This document shows positions 47,798-59,604 of a DNA stretch of 64,000 nt, piece after piece. The translations under genes and the position numbers were made by a program. Positions within the stretch are counted from its first letter, which is position 1, and each line of letters begins with the position of its first letter. The stretch is from positions 201,244,244 through 201,308,243 of the forward strand of contig CP136061.1 in NCBI GenBank assembly GCA_032622095.1, in the 5' to 3' direction. The notes under the pieces were generated by a model. The model did no database searches and was not told where the DNA came from. It worked only from the letters and a program-made list of their open reading frames with translations. The DNA comes from Siphonodentalium dalli (Eukaryota > Mollusca > Scaphopoda > Gadilida > Siphonodentaliidae).

Positions 47798-48072
47798 TAA
47801 TTGGTTATTGGAATAAAAGTATCAAACAAGTTCATGGGGAAAACATATATAAGAAAAACATTAATCCCCATTAATTCGAGATCTAATGTACTGGTCTCTC
47901 TGACTCAAAGTTGTTGTTTTATACATCCGAATCTATAAAGAACCCAGTCAGTTATCAAAGTATGCATTGGAACACTCTGGCGGAGGGGTTTTCATGTAAT
48001 ACAAGCAGACGTCAGACAGAAAAACAGGACAAACATGAGAGCAGAATGATTCATATTCATTGGTGGAAAATG

Positions 48073-48115
48073 TTCAGATAATAAGTTGGTCGTTTTGTTG
48101 AACTTATTATCTGAA
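48073..48115. repeat. Hairpin, 43 bp
   Basis: 'ttcagataataagtt' and 'aacttattatctgaa' are perfect 15 bp arms around a 13 bp loop, about 330 bp past the end of the second TMEM45 gene. Too far and too AT-rich to call a terminator. Confidence 0.8.
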
Positions 48116-48448
48116 TATCTCCAAAGGTATACATTTTACTACACGTCAATGAGTGTTTAGTATAGAAAGGGTGAAATTTTCAATTTAATGTAAATTTCCA
48201 ATCTATATATTGAAACAGTTTGCAGTTAAGAGAAGTAAATCTTTTTGTTGCAATTAATTCACTCCAATATACGTGTTCCAAATGTTCTTCTGCAAAATAA
48301 CAAAGACGAAGTCAAACCATTTGGGATGTAAATTTTTAATCTTTCCGATGCATTAACATTAGAAATGAACTGCAGACGCATATGCAAAATCAAAGGAAGA
48401 ATCTATAGGATTTCAGATAATATCAATGAGGATTGTTGTGTCTTCTCA

Positions 48449-49281
48449 TCATGAATCCAGTAAAGGGCTTATATCGTCTCCGTTATCGCGCATCACATTA
48501 TCGAGTGATGTAGATGTCGATTCCCTCTTAGCTCTAAGACCACGTCTATAACAACAGGAGACGGCAGATCCAACAATAATCTGTATTATGAAACCAAGTC
48601 CAAGATGCCACGTGAAGAAAATTGTAACTATCTGCCGGGATTGATGATCGTGGGGATCGAGCCACGGTCCATTCTGCTCTGAACCATATAGAACGAAAGC
48701 GCAAAACCAAAACCACAATCCCGATATGAGTACGAAACAAGGCCGAATAAGTGCAACCAAGAAACTGTTTGGATATAAAGTTTCAGTAATTGTTCCAACT
48801 GACGCTGTCAGGAAAATTATGCCCACGAAGTAGTTGCACGTTTCTTCGAGTGGAGAATTCACGCCAGGGTTGAAATAAAATAGAAGAAATACGACAACGA
48901 ACGCCATTATACTGGTAACATAATCCATGTTTGGTGGCAAGTGCTTGGATTTCTTGTTGACAAGATCAACGATCCCATTTACAATGAAGAAAAAGTATAT
49001 CATAGAGTACTGGGCTTTTTGGAATGCCAGATTTCTGGACACATCTGAGTTCAACCAAGTAATTATTTCGTAGAATAAACCAATGGAGGAGCACAGTATC
49101 TTTAGAATCCCGTCGAATGGCACATGTACGTTGTACGATGCCGATGCCACAAATGTCTTTCCGTTGGTAAATGAGTCCCAGTAACGTCTGTAGACTTGGA
49201 ATATCCACCAGCTGCCCAGAAGAAGAAAGAATCCACCTATCAGGGTGTCATCATTGAAATAGGACGTTGACAGGTCTTCAC
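48449..49281 (-). CDS. TMEM45: TMEM45-family (DUF716) membrane protein, 3' coding exon; start lies in an unseen upstream exon
   Basis: About 277 residues of a second TMEM45-like protein. Family landmarks are GGFFLLLGSWW near the start, then QYSMIYFFFIVNGIVDLV, LISGLWFWFCAFVLY, WLDPHDHQS and FFTWHLG. About seven hydrophobic segments can be counted. On the minus strand the exon is preceded by a strong pyrimidine tract and AG (AG at 49283-49282), so the coding exon begins at 49281. There is no in-frame ATG before the Met that follows QYS, about 90 residues in, so the initiator must be in an upstream exon at higher coordinates. The acceptor splits a codon, leaving two bases (GT) in this exon. The protein ends DDISPLLDS. 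A possible ATTAAA signal (TTTAAT on plus, 48335-48340) lies about 110 bp past the stop. It is convergent with the other TMEM45 gene 8 kb away and quite divergent from it, so this is an old duplication rather than a recent copy. Confidence 0.88.
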
Positions 49282-49300
49282 CTAAAAAAGAAGAAGGTAT
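49282..49300 (-). other. 3' splice acceptor of the second TMEM45 gene
   Basis: Read on the minus strand, 'ccttcttcttttttag' immediately precedes the point where TMEM45 similarity begins (GEDLSTSYFND). The tract is almost pure pyrimidine and ends in AG. I did not find a convincing upstream donor or first exon. Confidence 0.75.
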
Positions 49301-49702
49301 AGGGTTGTGTAATATCGTACAGCGCAAGGGACGTGGCTATAAATGGTCTCCGTTTGGAGTGTGAGCATTTACAACTCCATCGCCCCTTGAAGTAGACCCA
49401 AATATCTTTATATTCCATTTGCACTCGGCTTTGTGATAGAGTTGTCGAGCCGCATGCTACCTAAAGCTTTCAATCTGTTTTCCAGCCGGACACGCGCATG
49501 GTTGGAAATTCTCCAACTAATGTCCATCTCAGCCCAAAAAGTAGGAAACTATTCGACTTTTGGTCTGAATACAACAATTTGCGCACTAAATATTGGTTAA
49601 ATAACGGATTTGACATTTTTTTTAATTCATTGTTTTAATCTCATTAAACCCAATACAAAATGATATTAGAAATCAATATACAATTTCTGACATAAAAAAT
49701 AA

Positions 49703-49805
49703 TATAGAGGATCTACGAGTCCCCAGTTTATAGCGGAATTTACTAAACGAGTCCAGTCAATTCCGCTAAAAACTGGGGACGAGTTGTATATTCTATTTAT
49801 TACAT
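49703..49805. repeat. Hairpin element, family IV copy 3
   Basis: 'atagaggatctacgagtccc' then arms 'cccagttt...gcggaatt' and 'aattccgctaaaaactgggg'. Shares 'atagaggatct' and 'aacgagtcca' with 20835-20985. It lies upstream of the second TMEM45 exon. Confidence 0.8.
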
Positions 49806-51727
49806 GATCCAAAACATATATAAAAATACTTAAATCAACAAATGGGACGTGAAACTAACATCGACTTCAAAAAGATCTGCGATGACGTTTCAAGTAACTA
49901 TGCATGGTTTGTCCGCGTAAAGAAATAGTCCCAGATAAATAAAGACTCTTTATGACTCTTTGACATATTTAATGGCGTAAATTTAATGGAATAACTTTTC
50001 AAACTCCTCATTCATTAGAGAATGCTGGGAAAATATTGGAAGCCAGAGTATTTTGAGACGTAGCGTTCGGAATGTAAACAGACGACAAACCGGAAGTCAA
50101 GGGTCAACTGGCACTAATTCCTGTTATGCAACGAACGTTTTATATCACAATTTATAGAACGGATTTATTGAATGGAATATGGGTAGGATCATGTAATAAA
50201 AATATATACATGTAAGTAAATATGTACGTATAATCAGCATCCACACCACACGCTCCTGTCGTGAAAAAATATACATTATGTCCGGACGACAAAAACAGTA
50301 AATTGCAGAGTAAGACGACAATATAGTGAAGAAGAACTGGCTTTATTATTTAAATTTATTATTATATTATTATTTTCTGCTCTCACCACTGAACGAATAT
50401 CTTCACCGCTCTGGATTCCAATAAGCTAGTTAATTTATGACAGATTAATTCAATGTTATGAAGAAAAGAGGAAAACATGTGTTAGGAAACTAAACTTGTA
50501 CATGCATATGCATATATATTACTCATCTAATATATATAGTTAATTGTTGTCAAATTATATGTATTTATTTCATGTTTGCATGCAACTGCCCATTTTGGGT
50601 GTATTTTCATTAAATCTTATCTTATCTTATCTTATCTTACGTGAATACAGGTATCGTTTGCATCACGACGCACTCACGTTAACTTAGTGCTATATGGCGA
50701 AAAATGTAGCCAGTGTGGATGCGCCCTTATTACAAATGTTGTCGACAAAAATATATACATTGGCTATTGACTTTCGTTATTCACACAGGAATGCTTTCTT
50801 TATTACATGTGCTACTCGGGCATGAAACGTCCAACATTTGAAACTGTTTACCAAAGTTAGGGAGGGTGAGAACCGAGTTTCCTCCTGTTACATGGTCCTG
50901 CATAGTATGTTAAATACACCGCTCAAACATTACCTTTGTTGTATATATATTCTTCGTATATAAATATGTTTCATAATTTATCCACTGACCAGTGATTGCG
51001 CATGCCATATTTTTCTTTGGTAAATATTTTGACAATTTCTGAATTTGTTTGGCAAATTTTTTCAAAACCCTCGGTCAAATTTAAAAATGAAATGTAATAT
51101 GATCATATACGATCAGAAAACCGAAATAAAACATGACAGCAAATAAAAGCAAAATGTAAAGCAAACGAGGGTAATGGCACGTTCACATGGACCAGCAAGA
51201 AAATGTCATGTTTATCCTTGTTAATTGGTTGACCAATGAACAAAATAATACGCAAGTATATCCCACGGGGACAGTGCACTGCTATGTTATCGCTAGTCGG
51301 TGATCCATGTTGACCTTGATCGGTGGTTATAGGTATCCATGAAATAATCTCACAGGGAATACCCCCGTAACCTGGTAACTGTTTACGCGCTCGGGTTATG
51401 ATCCACCAAAGAGAGATTCGTCGGTTCAATACCCCAATATACAGACTTAAGATTATTTGCCTCATTAAAATCGCATGAACACCGTAGTTCGAATGCCATC
51501 ATAACAAACCCAATCATCCATTGGTGATCAGTCCACGAGCACACGGGAATAATCTTCGCAGCAATAAAATGTTAAATAACATTTGTACCTGATATTTTCT
51601 GACAGAAATTTTCTTGCTGGTCCATGGTCATGCATGAGTAAATCGATACGGCAACAACTGTATCATACATGCAATTAAATGTTGGTCTAACTGATCCCGT
51701 CTATCAATAAACATGAGCAAACATTAA
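49806..51727. other. Intergenic or intron of the second TMEM45 gene
   Basis: A (CTTAT)n run of about five units at 50616-50640 may be the tail of an old retroelement. A 120-codon minus ORF at 51103-51465 has no domain. The missing 5' exon of the minus-strand TMEM45 gene should lie above 49300, perhaps here, but I could not identify it. Confidence 0.4.
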
Positions 51728-52146
51728 GGGTACGTTCATACGCTGGAAAGTTTGCACGGTATTATTTTGCGGGCATTTCGTCATAGAAACCACATGGTGC
51801 CAGAATATCAACGGAAACGTGCACAAAACATGCATCTTTACCAAAGCGAAAGACACGAGAAGTAACATATTTATCTAGTTCCACTTGTAACAGTGCTACT
51901 GGAATTTGCCTTCAAATACCTGCATGATTTATTTTTTGCAAGATAAGTGCATGATATTTACAGGCAAATTCCGGTAGCATCGTTACTAGTGGAACTACAG
52001 AGATTTTACTTCGCACGTAGTTAGCTGTAGCACAGATGCACTTTATGTGCTTGTTTCCGTTCATATCATGGCACCATACCGTTTTCTACGACAAAATGCC
52101 TGCAAACCAAAACCAAAACCAAATTTGCCAGTGTTTTAACGTAGCC
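51728..52146. mobile_element. MITE family II, copy 3 (TAA target duplication)
   Basis: 419 bp, starts 'gggtacgttcatacgctgg', ends 'gttttaacgtagcc', flanked by TAA (51725-51727, 52147-52149). Shares long arms with the copy at 29802. The right arm has a small 'caaaacc' duplication. Confidence 0.88.
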
Positions 52147-52414
52147 TAATTACCTATCGTTGAAACCATAAAGCAATATAGTATACTGTCTCTTTATTAT
52201 AGGGGGTTTCCATGCCTGAGGTATGTCAGGAGGTGGAAAGTTGAGTGGACCTGCACAGAAAACTACTTAACTGTTAAGCTAGTTCACCACACGAAGGAAT
52301 CTATGCTATATGAAGACCATATCAAACATATTATATAACAGTAAACATGTCAAAAAATTTCTTTAATCATAGTTTTAAATGGGTAATTTTGGGAAGAGCG
52401 TTCTCGGCAAGTAA

Positions 52415-53125
52415 ACCAATTGAGTGGAAAAGAATAACTGCCATACACGATCTGAACTAGTAAAAGGCTTGAGTGCAAAAGAATAACTGCCATACACGAT
52501 CTGAACTAGTAAAATGCTTGAGTGGAAAAGAATAACTACCATACACGATCTGAACTAGTAAAGTAAAAGGCTTGAGTGGAAAAGAATAACTACCATACAC
52601 GATCTGAACAAGTAAAATGCTTGAGTGGAAAAGAATAACTGCCATACACGATCTGAACTAGTAAAAGGCTTGAGTGGAAAAGAATAACTGCCATACACGA
52701 TCTGAACTAGTAAAGTAAAAGGCTTGAGTGGAAAAGAATAACCACCATACACGATCTGAACTAGTAAAAGGCTTGAGTGGAAAAGAATAACTACCATACA
52801 CGATCTGAACTAGTAAAAGGCTTGAGTGGAAAAGAATAACTGCCATACACGATCTGAACTAGTAAAGTAAAAGGCTTGAGTGGAAAAGAATAACTACCAT
52901 ACACGATTTGAACTAGTAAAAGGCTTGAGTGGAAAAGAATAACTGCCATACACGATCTGAACTAGTAAAGTAAAAGGCTTGAGTGGAAAAGAATAACTAC
53001 CATACACGATCTGAACTAGTAAAAGGCTTGAGTGGAAAAGAATAACTGCCATACACGATCTGAACTAGTAAAGTAAAAGGAATAACTGCCATACACGATC
53101 TGAACTAGTAAAAGGCTTGTGTGGC
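52415..53125. repeat. Tandem array, 49/54 bp units, about 14 copies
   Basis: Unit 'ctgaactagtaaaaggcttg' + 'agtggaaaagaataactgcc' + 'atacacgat' (49 bp). A 54 bp variant carries an extra 'aagta'. Spacing of the variant is 152, 152, 103 and 103 bp, showing higher-order blocks of three then two units. Minus-strand ORFs (FHSSLLLVQIVYGSYSF-type) are the repeat read as protein. Confidence 0.95.
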
Positions 53126-53129
53126 AATT

Positions 53130-56100
53130 TAATTGAGTTCAATACTGCTTCAAGAAGCTCAACAACAATTGTGAGAAGCCATTTTTTCATGAACTGTTAA
53201 ATCAAGGCTTGATGTTGTTGTGTAGGTCAGTCCACTCACACTGGGAGCAATCAACTCTACACAGGTCACAATGTTAGAGATAACTGGTAAGCTGGGAATT
53301 TGGCAATGGACATTTGACCTAAAAGTGAGGCTAAAACTTATCGTAGCTATATCAATTCTTGCAAAATTGATGTTCAAATACTTTTCTTAATATGGGAGAA
53401 TCCATTTAATAAAGAAATGGTTAAGTTAATTAATTTTCGGACCAAACATTATAATTTTCTTGAACACCGTGTGCCTGCAAATGTATTGGGTCCTTGGGGA
53501 CCGGTTGTATGATTAAATCCATCGATTATTGATAACGTATTACTCGTCTTTGTCGCTTACACGTTGGCCTACGTTCTTGTTTTAATTTTAGAAATCATAA
53601 CGAACTGTCTAATCAATACTATTCATCGATCAAAAACCAGGACTGGTACGACGGAGTAACTTTCTCATGCAAACTCCTGCTGTGGCGAAACAGCTGCGCG
53701 TGTACTTGTTTAGTTCTTCATTAACATCACCGTGTATGCACTATTACATCAGAAGTCATTCTGTTGCCGGTTTTGTGATGGTTCAGGAATGATTTATTTC
53801 GATTATTTAGGGTTCTGGAACCGTAACATCAGGACAAAATCAAGCAAAATTATAGATATCTTGAATGCATTAAACTTTCCTGAATGATCAGAGGCTGCAG
53901 AAATGCCGTTTTACCGAAAGCTGAACTTTAGATCACATGTAACTCGGAAATAGCGAGTTATCGTGTAATTATCAACATGAAATCACTGAAAATCGAGCCA
54001 AGTAAAAATAATTAATTGGTTTTTGGGGGCACCTATAGTGTACAGCGCATTGTGAAGACGAAACACTTCTGTAAAATAGTTGATAATATATGATAATTTG
54101 GAGTATTGGCCCCGTAATCATGTCCAACTTGTGTGTTACGGTTCTATTTCAAGTCAATCACGAGTGGTACGATTTTCGAACAATTTCTGCACTTCGGGCC
54201 GAATATATTCTTGTATATAAAACGCTTTAAACCCAATGATGACTGTAGCGTATGCCATTTACATAATTTAACAAATAAGTATTAAGAGATAAGAGTATAG
54301 ATATCTAGTACCGGCGATTTAGTGACATTAGCTTCACTTCGATTGGTTTTTGGAAATTAGTTTATTAAAATATATATGTATATATACACATAGGGGTCGG
54401 CTGTAGCTCAGCCAGTATATAAGGATCGTGATGCAATAGACTACCATAAGCTGTCCAAAAGGGTGCTTCCAAGTAGAGAGAGGGTATATGATTAGTGAAT
54501 TGGACCAGGGTTGTCAGTTGTTTACCAGGATTTTGATGTTTCTATTTGAAGTGGTATCATTTGCCATTCCAATCTTTCATCCAACAATAAAATTAACGTC
54601 GTTTATATATATGGCAGTGCAGCTGCAACAACTAAAACATTAATCAACCAAGAGTAAACCGGTTTAATGAATCTGGAATATATCTATTGAAAATGCGTGT
54701 GCATTACTGCATCTTTAGTTTTAAATAGACCTATTATAATTATATGAATGACTTTCAAATTATTATAATAGGTCTATTTAAAATTAAAGAAAACTAAAGA
54801 CTATCTATGTTCTACTATAAATAGACTCTTAAATATGAATATGTAAAAACCTATAAGCTCAAAATGTTATTAAATATTGGACTAACTATTGTTCTCTCCA
54901 TAAAATCTGAAAGCTGACAATGGCAGCCATTTCGAAATAACGGACATCTTGAATGCGGTGGCCAAGTTTACTGGCTGGTCGAAAAAACTTTCACTGTATT
55001 GTGCACATACTGATAATTTATTCATGCCAATGTTCATGCATACTTATATAAAACAAAGTGAAAGATTTTTTTCCGTTTCGACAGTTTCTTAAACATTTTA
55101 AATATAAACATAAGAAAATGTTGATATATATGCCGGACAATCTCTTCTTATTGCATACTTATAACTGCTTTATCAGATTCATGTTTATGATCGACTAAAT
55201 ACATGTGATAAAAATAAAGAACAAACACGTGTCGATATATCTTACACAAGACTATACATGTGTATGTTGAGTACAGGGCGAAAATAGCGTTTAATACTTT
55301 ACTCTGATCATGCATGCCAAATGTCCAACATATCCTCGTGAAAATAGTTTCACATGCATTGGACCTAAATATTTATATAGGATCATATTGGACTTATTCT
55401 GAAATAATCACAATACGGGCTTATTTCATGTTGATGTAGTCCCATTTTGGGCTATTTTAATAGCCAGCGTTTATGCCAATATATGGAGCGTAGTTTAGTT
55501 TTCCAATCATGCCAATATGACCTTATTTCACACAATTATAAAATAAGCTTATTTCCACACCAAAAGACTGAAATGTCATGCTAGTGAACGATTTTTCTCG
55601 TCTTGAACATTTTGAATCTGTCGACAATTATAATTGGTTTATCGGGGGAAACCAATCAGTATTCATACTGACCATTCATGCCAAATGTCATGCCTGTATC
55701 ACAACATGAACAAGTCTGTTACTATTCGACAACTAACAATCCTACTATTATGAAGCATACATGTGTATACATACCGTATATGTAGGAAGGCACCGTTACT
55801 CACCGAAATTGATGAATAGTGTGCAAATATCAACTTAATGCATATTTATAGTTGTGATCACTTGCTTTTTTCACGTCAGTTTGAACCAAGTATTCTTCCA
55901 AATATTAGTCATAGTATAGATATATATATATATAAAACCGATTAAATATGGAGATAACCGACTCGATCGAGCGAGAACCCACACATGCAGACATCCAAAA
56001 TCGCGTTGTTGTCGTTATTATGACTTGCTATCACGTTCTTTGGGGCCATAGCTTGTGAGGGAATGAACCTGTATGGCTAAAAAAATTAGTTTTACCTGCA

Positions 56101-56230
56101 GTATATTGACATACCTTTCACAAATATAGATTTAAAATAGTCATGGAAATGAAATGAGAGATACATTATATAATATTATTATCCAGCCCTTAACTAACAC
56201 TATTTCTGACTGGGCAAAAGCCGTCACATG
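53130..56230. other. Intergenic, one hairpin and a repeat fragment
   Basis: A hairpin at 54713-54799 ('aaatagacctattataatta' and 'taataataggtctattt' arms). 'ttggacttatt' repeat block at 55388-55480. A (TA)n run at 55917-55935. No ORF with support. Confidence 0.5.
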
Positions 56231-56239
56231 ATAATCGGG

Positions 56240-56325
56240 GGAAAAGTCATATTGGACTCCCGAAAGTCATATTGGACTCCTGGAAGTCATATTGGACTCA
56301 ATCGAGTCAAATATGACTTTTATCG
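56240..56325. repeat. Triple 20 bp repeat with inverted partner
   Basis: 'gaaagtcatattggactcc' three times in tandem (56242-56300), then one inverted copy 'gagtcaaatatgacttt' (56304-56321). Any of the three can pair with the last. Confidence 0.85.
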
Positions 56326-56329
56326 GTAC

Positions 56330-56735
56330 TCCGTGGCGTCACTAAGTAAATATATTTCCACATGAATCGGTGAAATTGTGATGTGCGCAATACTCTGATG
56401 GATTTAGCAGACGTTTCACTTCCGCATTGATATATATTTTTTTCACTTCCAAATCATGCATTCTGATGGTCAAATACAGGCTTTTATACTGTACACAACA
56501 TTGTATAATAACTGTATCATAGTTTCTTATCACATTAAATTATTCGAACTGTTGCCTCTATTCTTGCCATGCGGCATTGTATGCTGTGTTGTGTACTTTT
56601 AACACAAAATCACGAAATCGGTGCACACAAATAGACATAGATACTTATATACATGAACTTGACTACGTGTAGCACGAAATTGATTAACCTACATATAAAA
56701 TTAAAATATATTCAAATCAACTTGCTGAATCGGGT
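56330..56735. other. Intergenic, nothing recognised
   Basis: AT-rich; the 63-codon ORF at 56342-56533 has no support. Confidence 0.4.
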
Positions 56736-56749
56736 CTCGATTTTTCTTC

Positions 56750-58305
56750 AGCAGGTAACAATAAAGAGCGCCGCGTTTTAGTATATTCCTGATATGGTAA
56801 CAATAAAGAGCGCCGCGTGTTTATTCCTGATAAAGAGCGCCGTGTGTTATTATATTTCTGATAGGGTAACAACGAGCGCCGCGTGTTAGTATATGCCTGA
56901 TAGGGTAACAATACAGAGCTCCGTGTGTTATTATATTCCTGATAGGGTAAAAAAGAGCGCCGCGTGTTAGTATATCCCTGATATGGTAACAATAAAGAGC
57001 GCCGAGTGTTAGTATATTCCTGATAGGGTAACAATAAAGAGCACCGCGTGTTAGTATATGCCTGATATGGTAACAATAAACAGCGTCGCGTGTTATTATA
57101 ACCCTGATGGGGTAACAATAAAGAGCGCCGCGGGATAGTATATTCCTGATAGGGTAACAATAAAGAGCGCCGCGTGTTAGTATAACCCTGATAGGGTAAC
57201 AATAAAGAGCACCACGTGTTAGTATATTCCTGATAGGGTAACAATAAAGAGCGCCGTGTGTTAGTATATGTCTGATAGGGTAACAATAAAGAACACCACG
57301 TGTTAGTATATTCCTGATAGGGTAACAATAAAGAGCGCCGCGTGTTAGTATATTCCTGATAGGGTAACAATAAAGAGCGCCGCGTGTTAGTATATATATT
57401 CCTGATAGGGTAACAATAAAGAGCGCTGAGTGTTAGTATATTCCTGATAGGGTAACAATAAAGAGCACCGCGTGTTAGTATATTCCTGATAGGGTAACAA
57501 TAAAGAGCACCGCGTGTTAGTATATCCACGATAGGGTAACAATAAAGAGCGCCGCGTGTTATTATATTCCTGATAGGGTAACAATAAAGAGCGCCGCATG
57601 TTAGTATATTCCTGATAGGGTAACAATAAAGAGCGCCGCGTGTTAGTATATTCCTGATAGGGTAACAATAAAGAGCGTCGCGTGTTAGTATAACCCTGAT
57701 AGGGCAACAATAAAGAGTGCCTCGTATTAGTATATTCCTGATAGGCTAACAATAAAGAGCGCCGTGTGTTCGTATATTCCTGATAGGGTAACAATAAAGA
57801 GCACATCGTGTTAGTATATTCCTGATAGGGTAACAATAAAGAGCACCGCGTGTTAGTATAACCCTGATATGGTAACAATAAAGAGCGCCGCGTGTTAGTA
57901 TATTCCTGATATGGTAACAATAAAGAGCGCCGCGTGTTAGTATAACCCTGATAGGGTAACAATAAAGACCACCGCGTGTTAGTATAACCCTGATAGGGTA
58001 CCAATAAAGAGCGCCGCGTGTAGTATATTCCCGACAGGGTAACAATAAAGAGCACCGCGTGTTAGTATAACCCTGATAGGGTAACAATAAAGAGCACCGC
58101 GTGTTAGTATAACCCTGATAGGGTAACAATAAAGAGCGCCGCGTGTTAGTATAACCCTGATGGGTAACAATAAAGAGCACCGCGTGTTAGTATAACCCTG
58201 ATAGGGTAACAATAAAGAGCGCCACGTGTTAGTATATTCCTGATAGGGTAACAATAAAGAGCGTCGCGTGTTAGTATAACCCTGATAGGGTAACAATAAA
58301 TAGCG
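56750..58305. repeat. Minisatellite, 42 bp unit, about 37 copies
   Basis: Unit 'aataaagagcgccgcgtgtt' + 'agtatattcctgatagggta' + 'ac', mostly exact 42 bp spacing with some shorter variants. Because 42 is divisible by three, several minus frames remain open for 100-270 codons (NTRRSLLLPYQEYT and ILTRGALYCYPIRN type). They switch frame between units and have no unique flanking exon, so I do not annotate them as genes. The right edge runs into 'aataaatagcgtttatctca', as in the single-copy relatives. Confidence 0.96.
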
Positions 58306-58309
58306 TTTA

Positions 58310-59600
58310 TCTCATTTACGTACGAGAAGTTGGAAACTGCTTAAAATTTATGATTTTGTCAAGTATTGTCAGAGTACCGGTATACAGACATATATCATGT
58401 ATATCGGTGTTCCGTACATGCTTGGATATAATACGAAGGTTCAATTGAGTGATGGTAATTACTAAAAGTGAAATACAACCAGCACCGGTGGTCCCTTTGC
58501 ATCAACCACTCGTCCCAGTTGTCTAAACATGTAACAGTACGTACGTATATATATACATACCTGTTAGGTCTGAAACCGGAAGTCGCAGTCTCATTGTCGA
58601 AATCCCTTAAAGGTTGATTGTCGAAATCCGTTCAATGTTGATTCTCTCCAAAAACACGCGTGTAATCAGTGCAAAAGTGTTGCTCGCTCCTGGGGAATCA
58701 TGCACATCCGAACTTCACATTAAAATGGAAATTATACAGGCGATGGTATATTAATAGTGTGGTTCCGCTTCTTGCATGCAATGTTTAATTCCACGATCGT
58801 AAATACTCCATTATGGGGTTCGCATTACGTTATCCGCTTATCGGGTAAATGCATTGACGGAGCTATAACAATTCACCATGCCCAACTGAACATGAATTAA
58901 AACTGTCAAGAATAGACTTGTTTGAGTGTTGGTCGGTATGTCTCACCTGAGAATTGATTTCTGTGCGAACAACTGGCCCATACACTGCCCAAGGAAAATC
59001 ATACAATAATATCCCGGGTCAATGCAGTTCTTGTGTCGCCATGCAGTTTGATACTAATCGCATAGTTGTACGGCTTCATGGTTCATGTCAGGTATACCGC
59101 CGATGGGACATGTAAATATTCAACATAATTATCCAAGTGCATATATGTTCATATTTGGACCTAGTTATTCACATAGGTTCACATAGGTTCACATACGTTC
59201 ACATGGACTTACCTTGCTCGTATTTAAATTCGCGCAGTACTATTTTTTCGCGCACACATCGGTTATGCGAATTTATAACTGAGCTAAATACTTTATACGA
59301 AACAATACGGAAAATATGAGGGCTATTTTGCATAGCTAATGTACAAATATATATTATCGACATGCGTACATGCAACCAATCTCAACGCCATTACCATAGG
59401 TACGTGTAAATCGATAAATCATTGAAAGAGCTTTGATGTTGAAATGCTTCTAAGAAATACACACATTCCAGGCTGAAAGTGCACGAAAACACGCCCCCCT
59501 CTTCTCAACCCTGTGGTGACACCGTGGTCAAACAGTCTGAGTTTGTTATGCATTTAAAATACACGCAACCACAGTCAGCAGCATATATAAGCTATTCATT
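58310..59600. other. Intergenic, nothing recognised
   Basis: A short 'ggttcacata' triplet near 59176-59200. No gene or named repeat. Confidence 0.4.
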
Positions 59601-59604
59601 AAAA

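Noticed and set aside
48073-48115. 15 bp hairpin as a transcription terminator
   Set aside because: Intrinsic terminators do not apply in a eukaryotic nuclear context, and it is over 300 bp past the stop codon.
51103-51465. 120-codon minus-strand ORF as the 5' exon of the second TMEM45 gene
   Set aside because: Its sequence shows no TMEM45 N-terminal motif and no donor in the required phase was seen.
52457-52846. Minus-strand ORFs with FHSSLLLVQIVYGSYSF repeats
   Set aside because: Translation of the 49/54 bp array.
54395-54470. tRNA-like 'ggctgtagctcagccagt' (A-box-like) as a tRNA or tRNA-derived SINE
   Set aside because: No B box (GGTTCGA type) at the expected distance and no acceptor-stem pairing.
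56717-58296. Minus-strand ORFs of 270, 222, 144 and 105 codons as repeat-protein genes
   Set aside because: They are the 42 bp minisatellite read in different frames. 42 is a multiple of three, so any stop-free frame stays open; there is no unique sequence or splice evidence.
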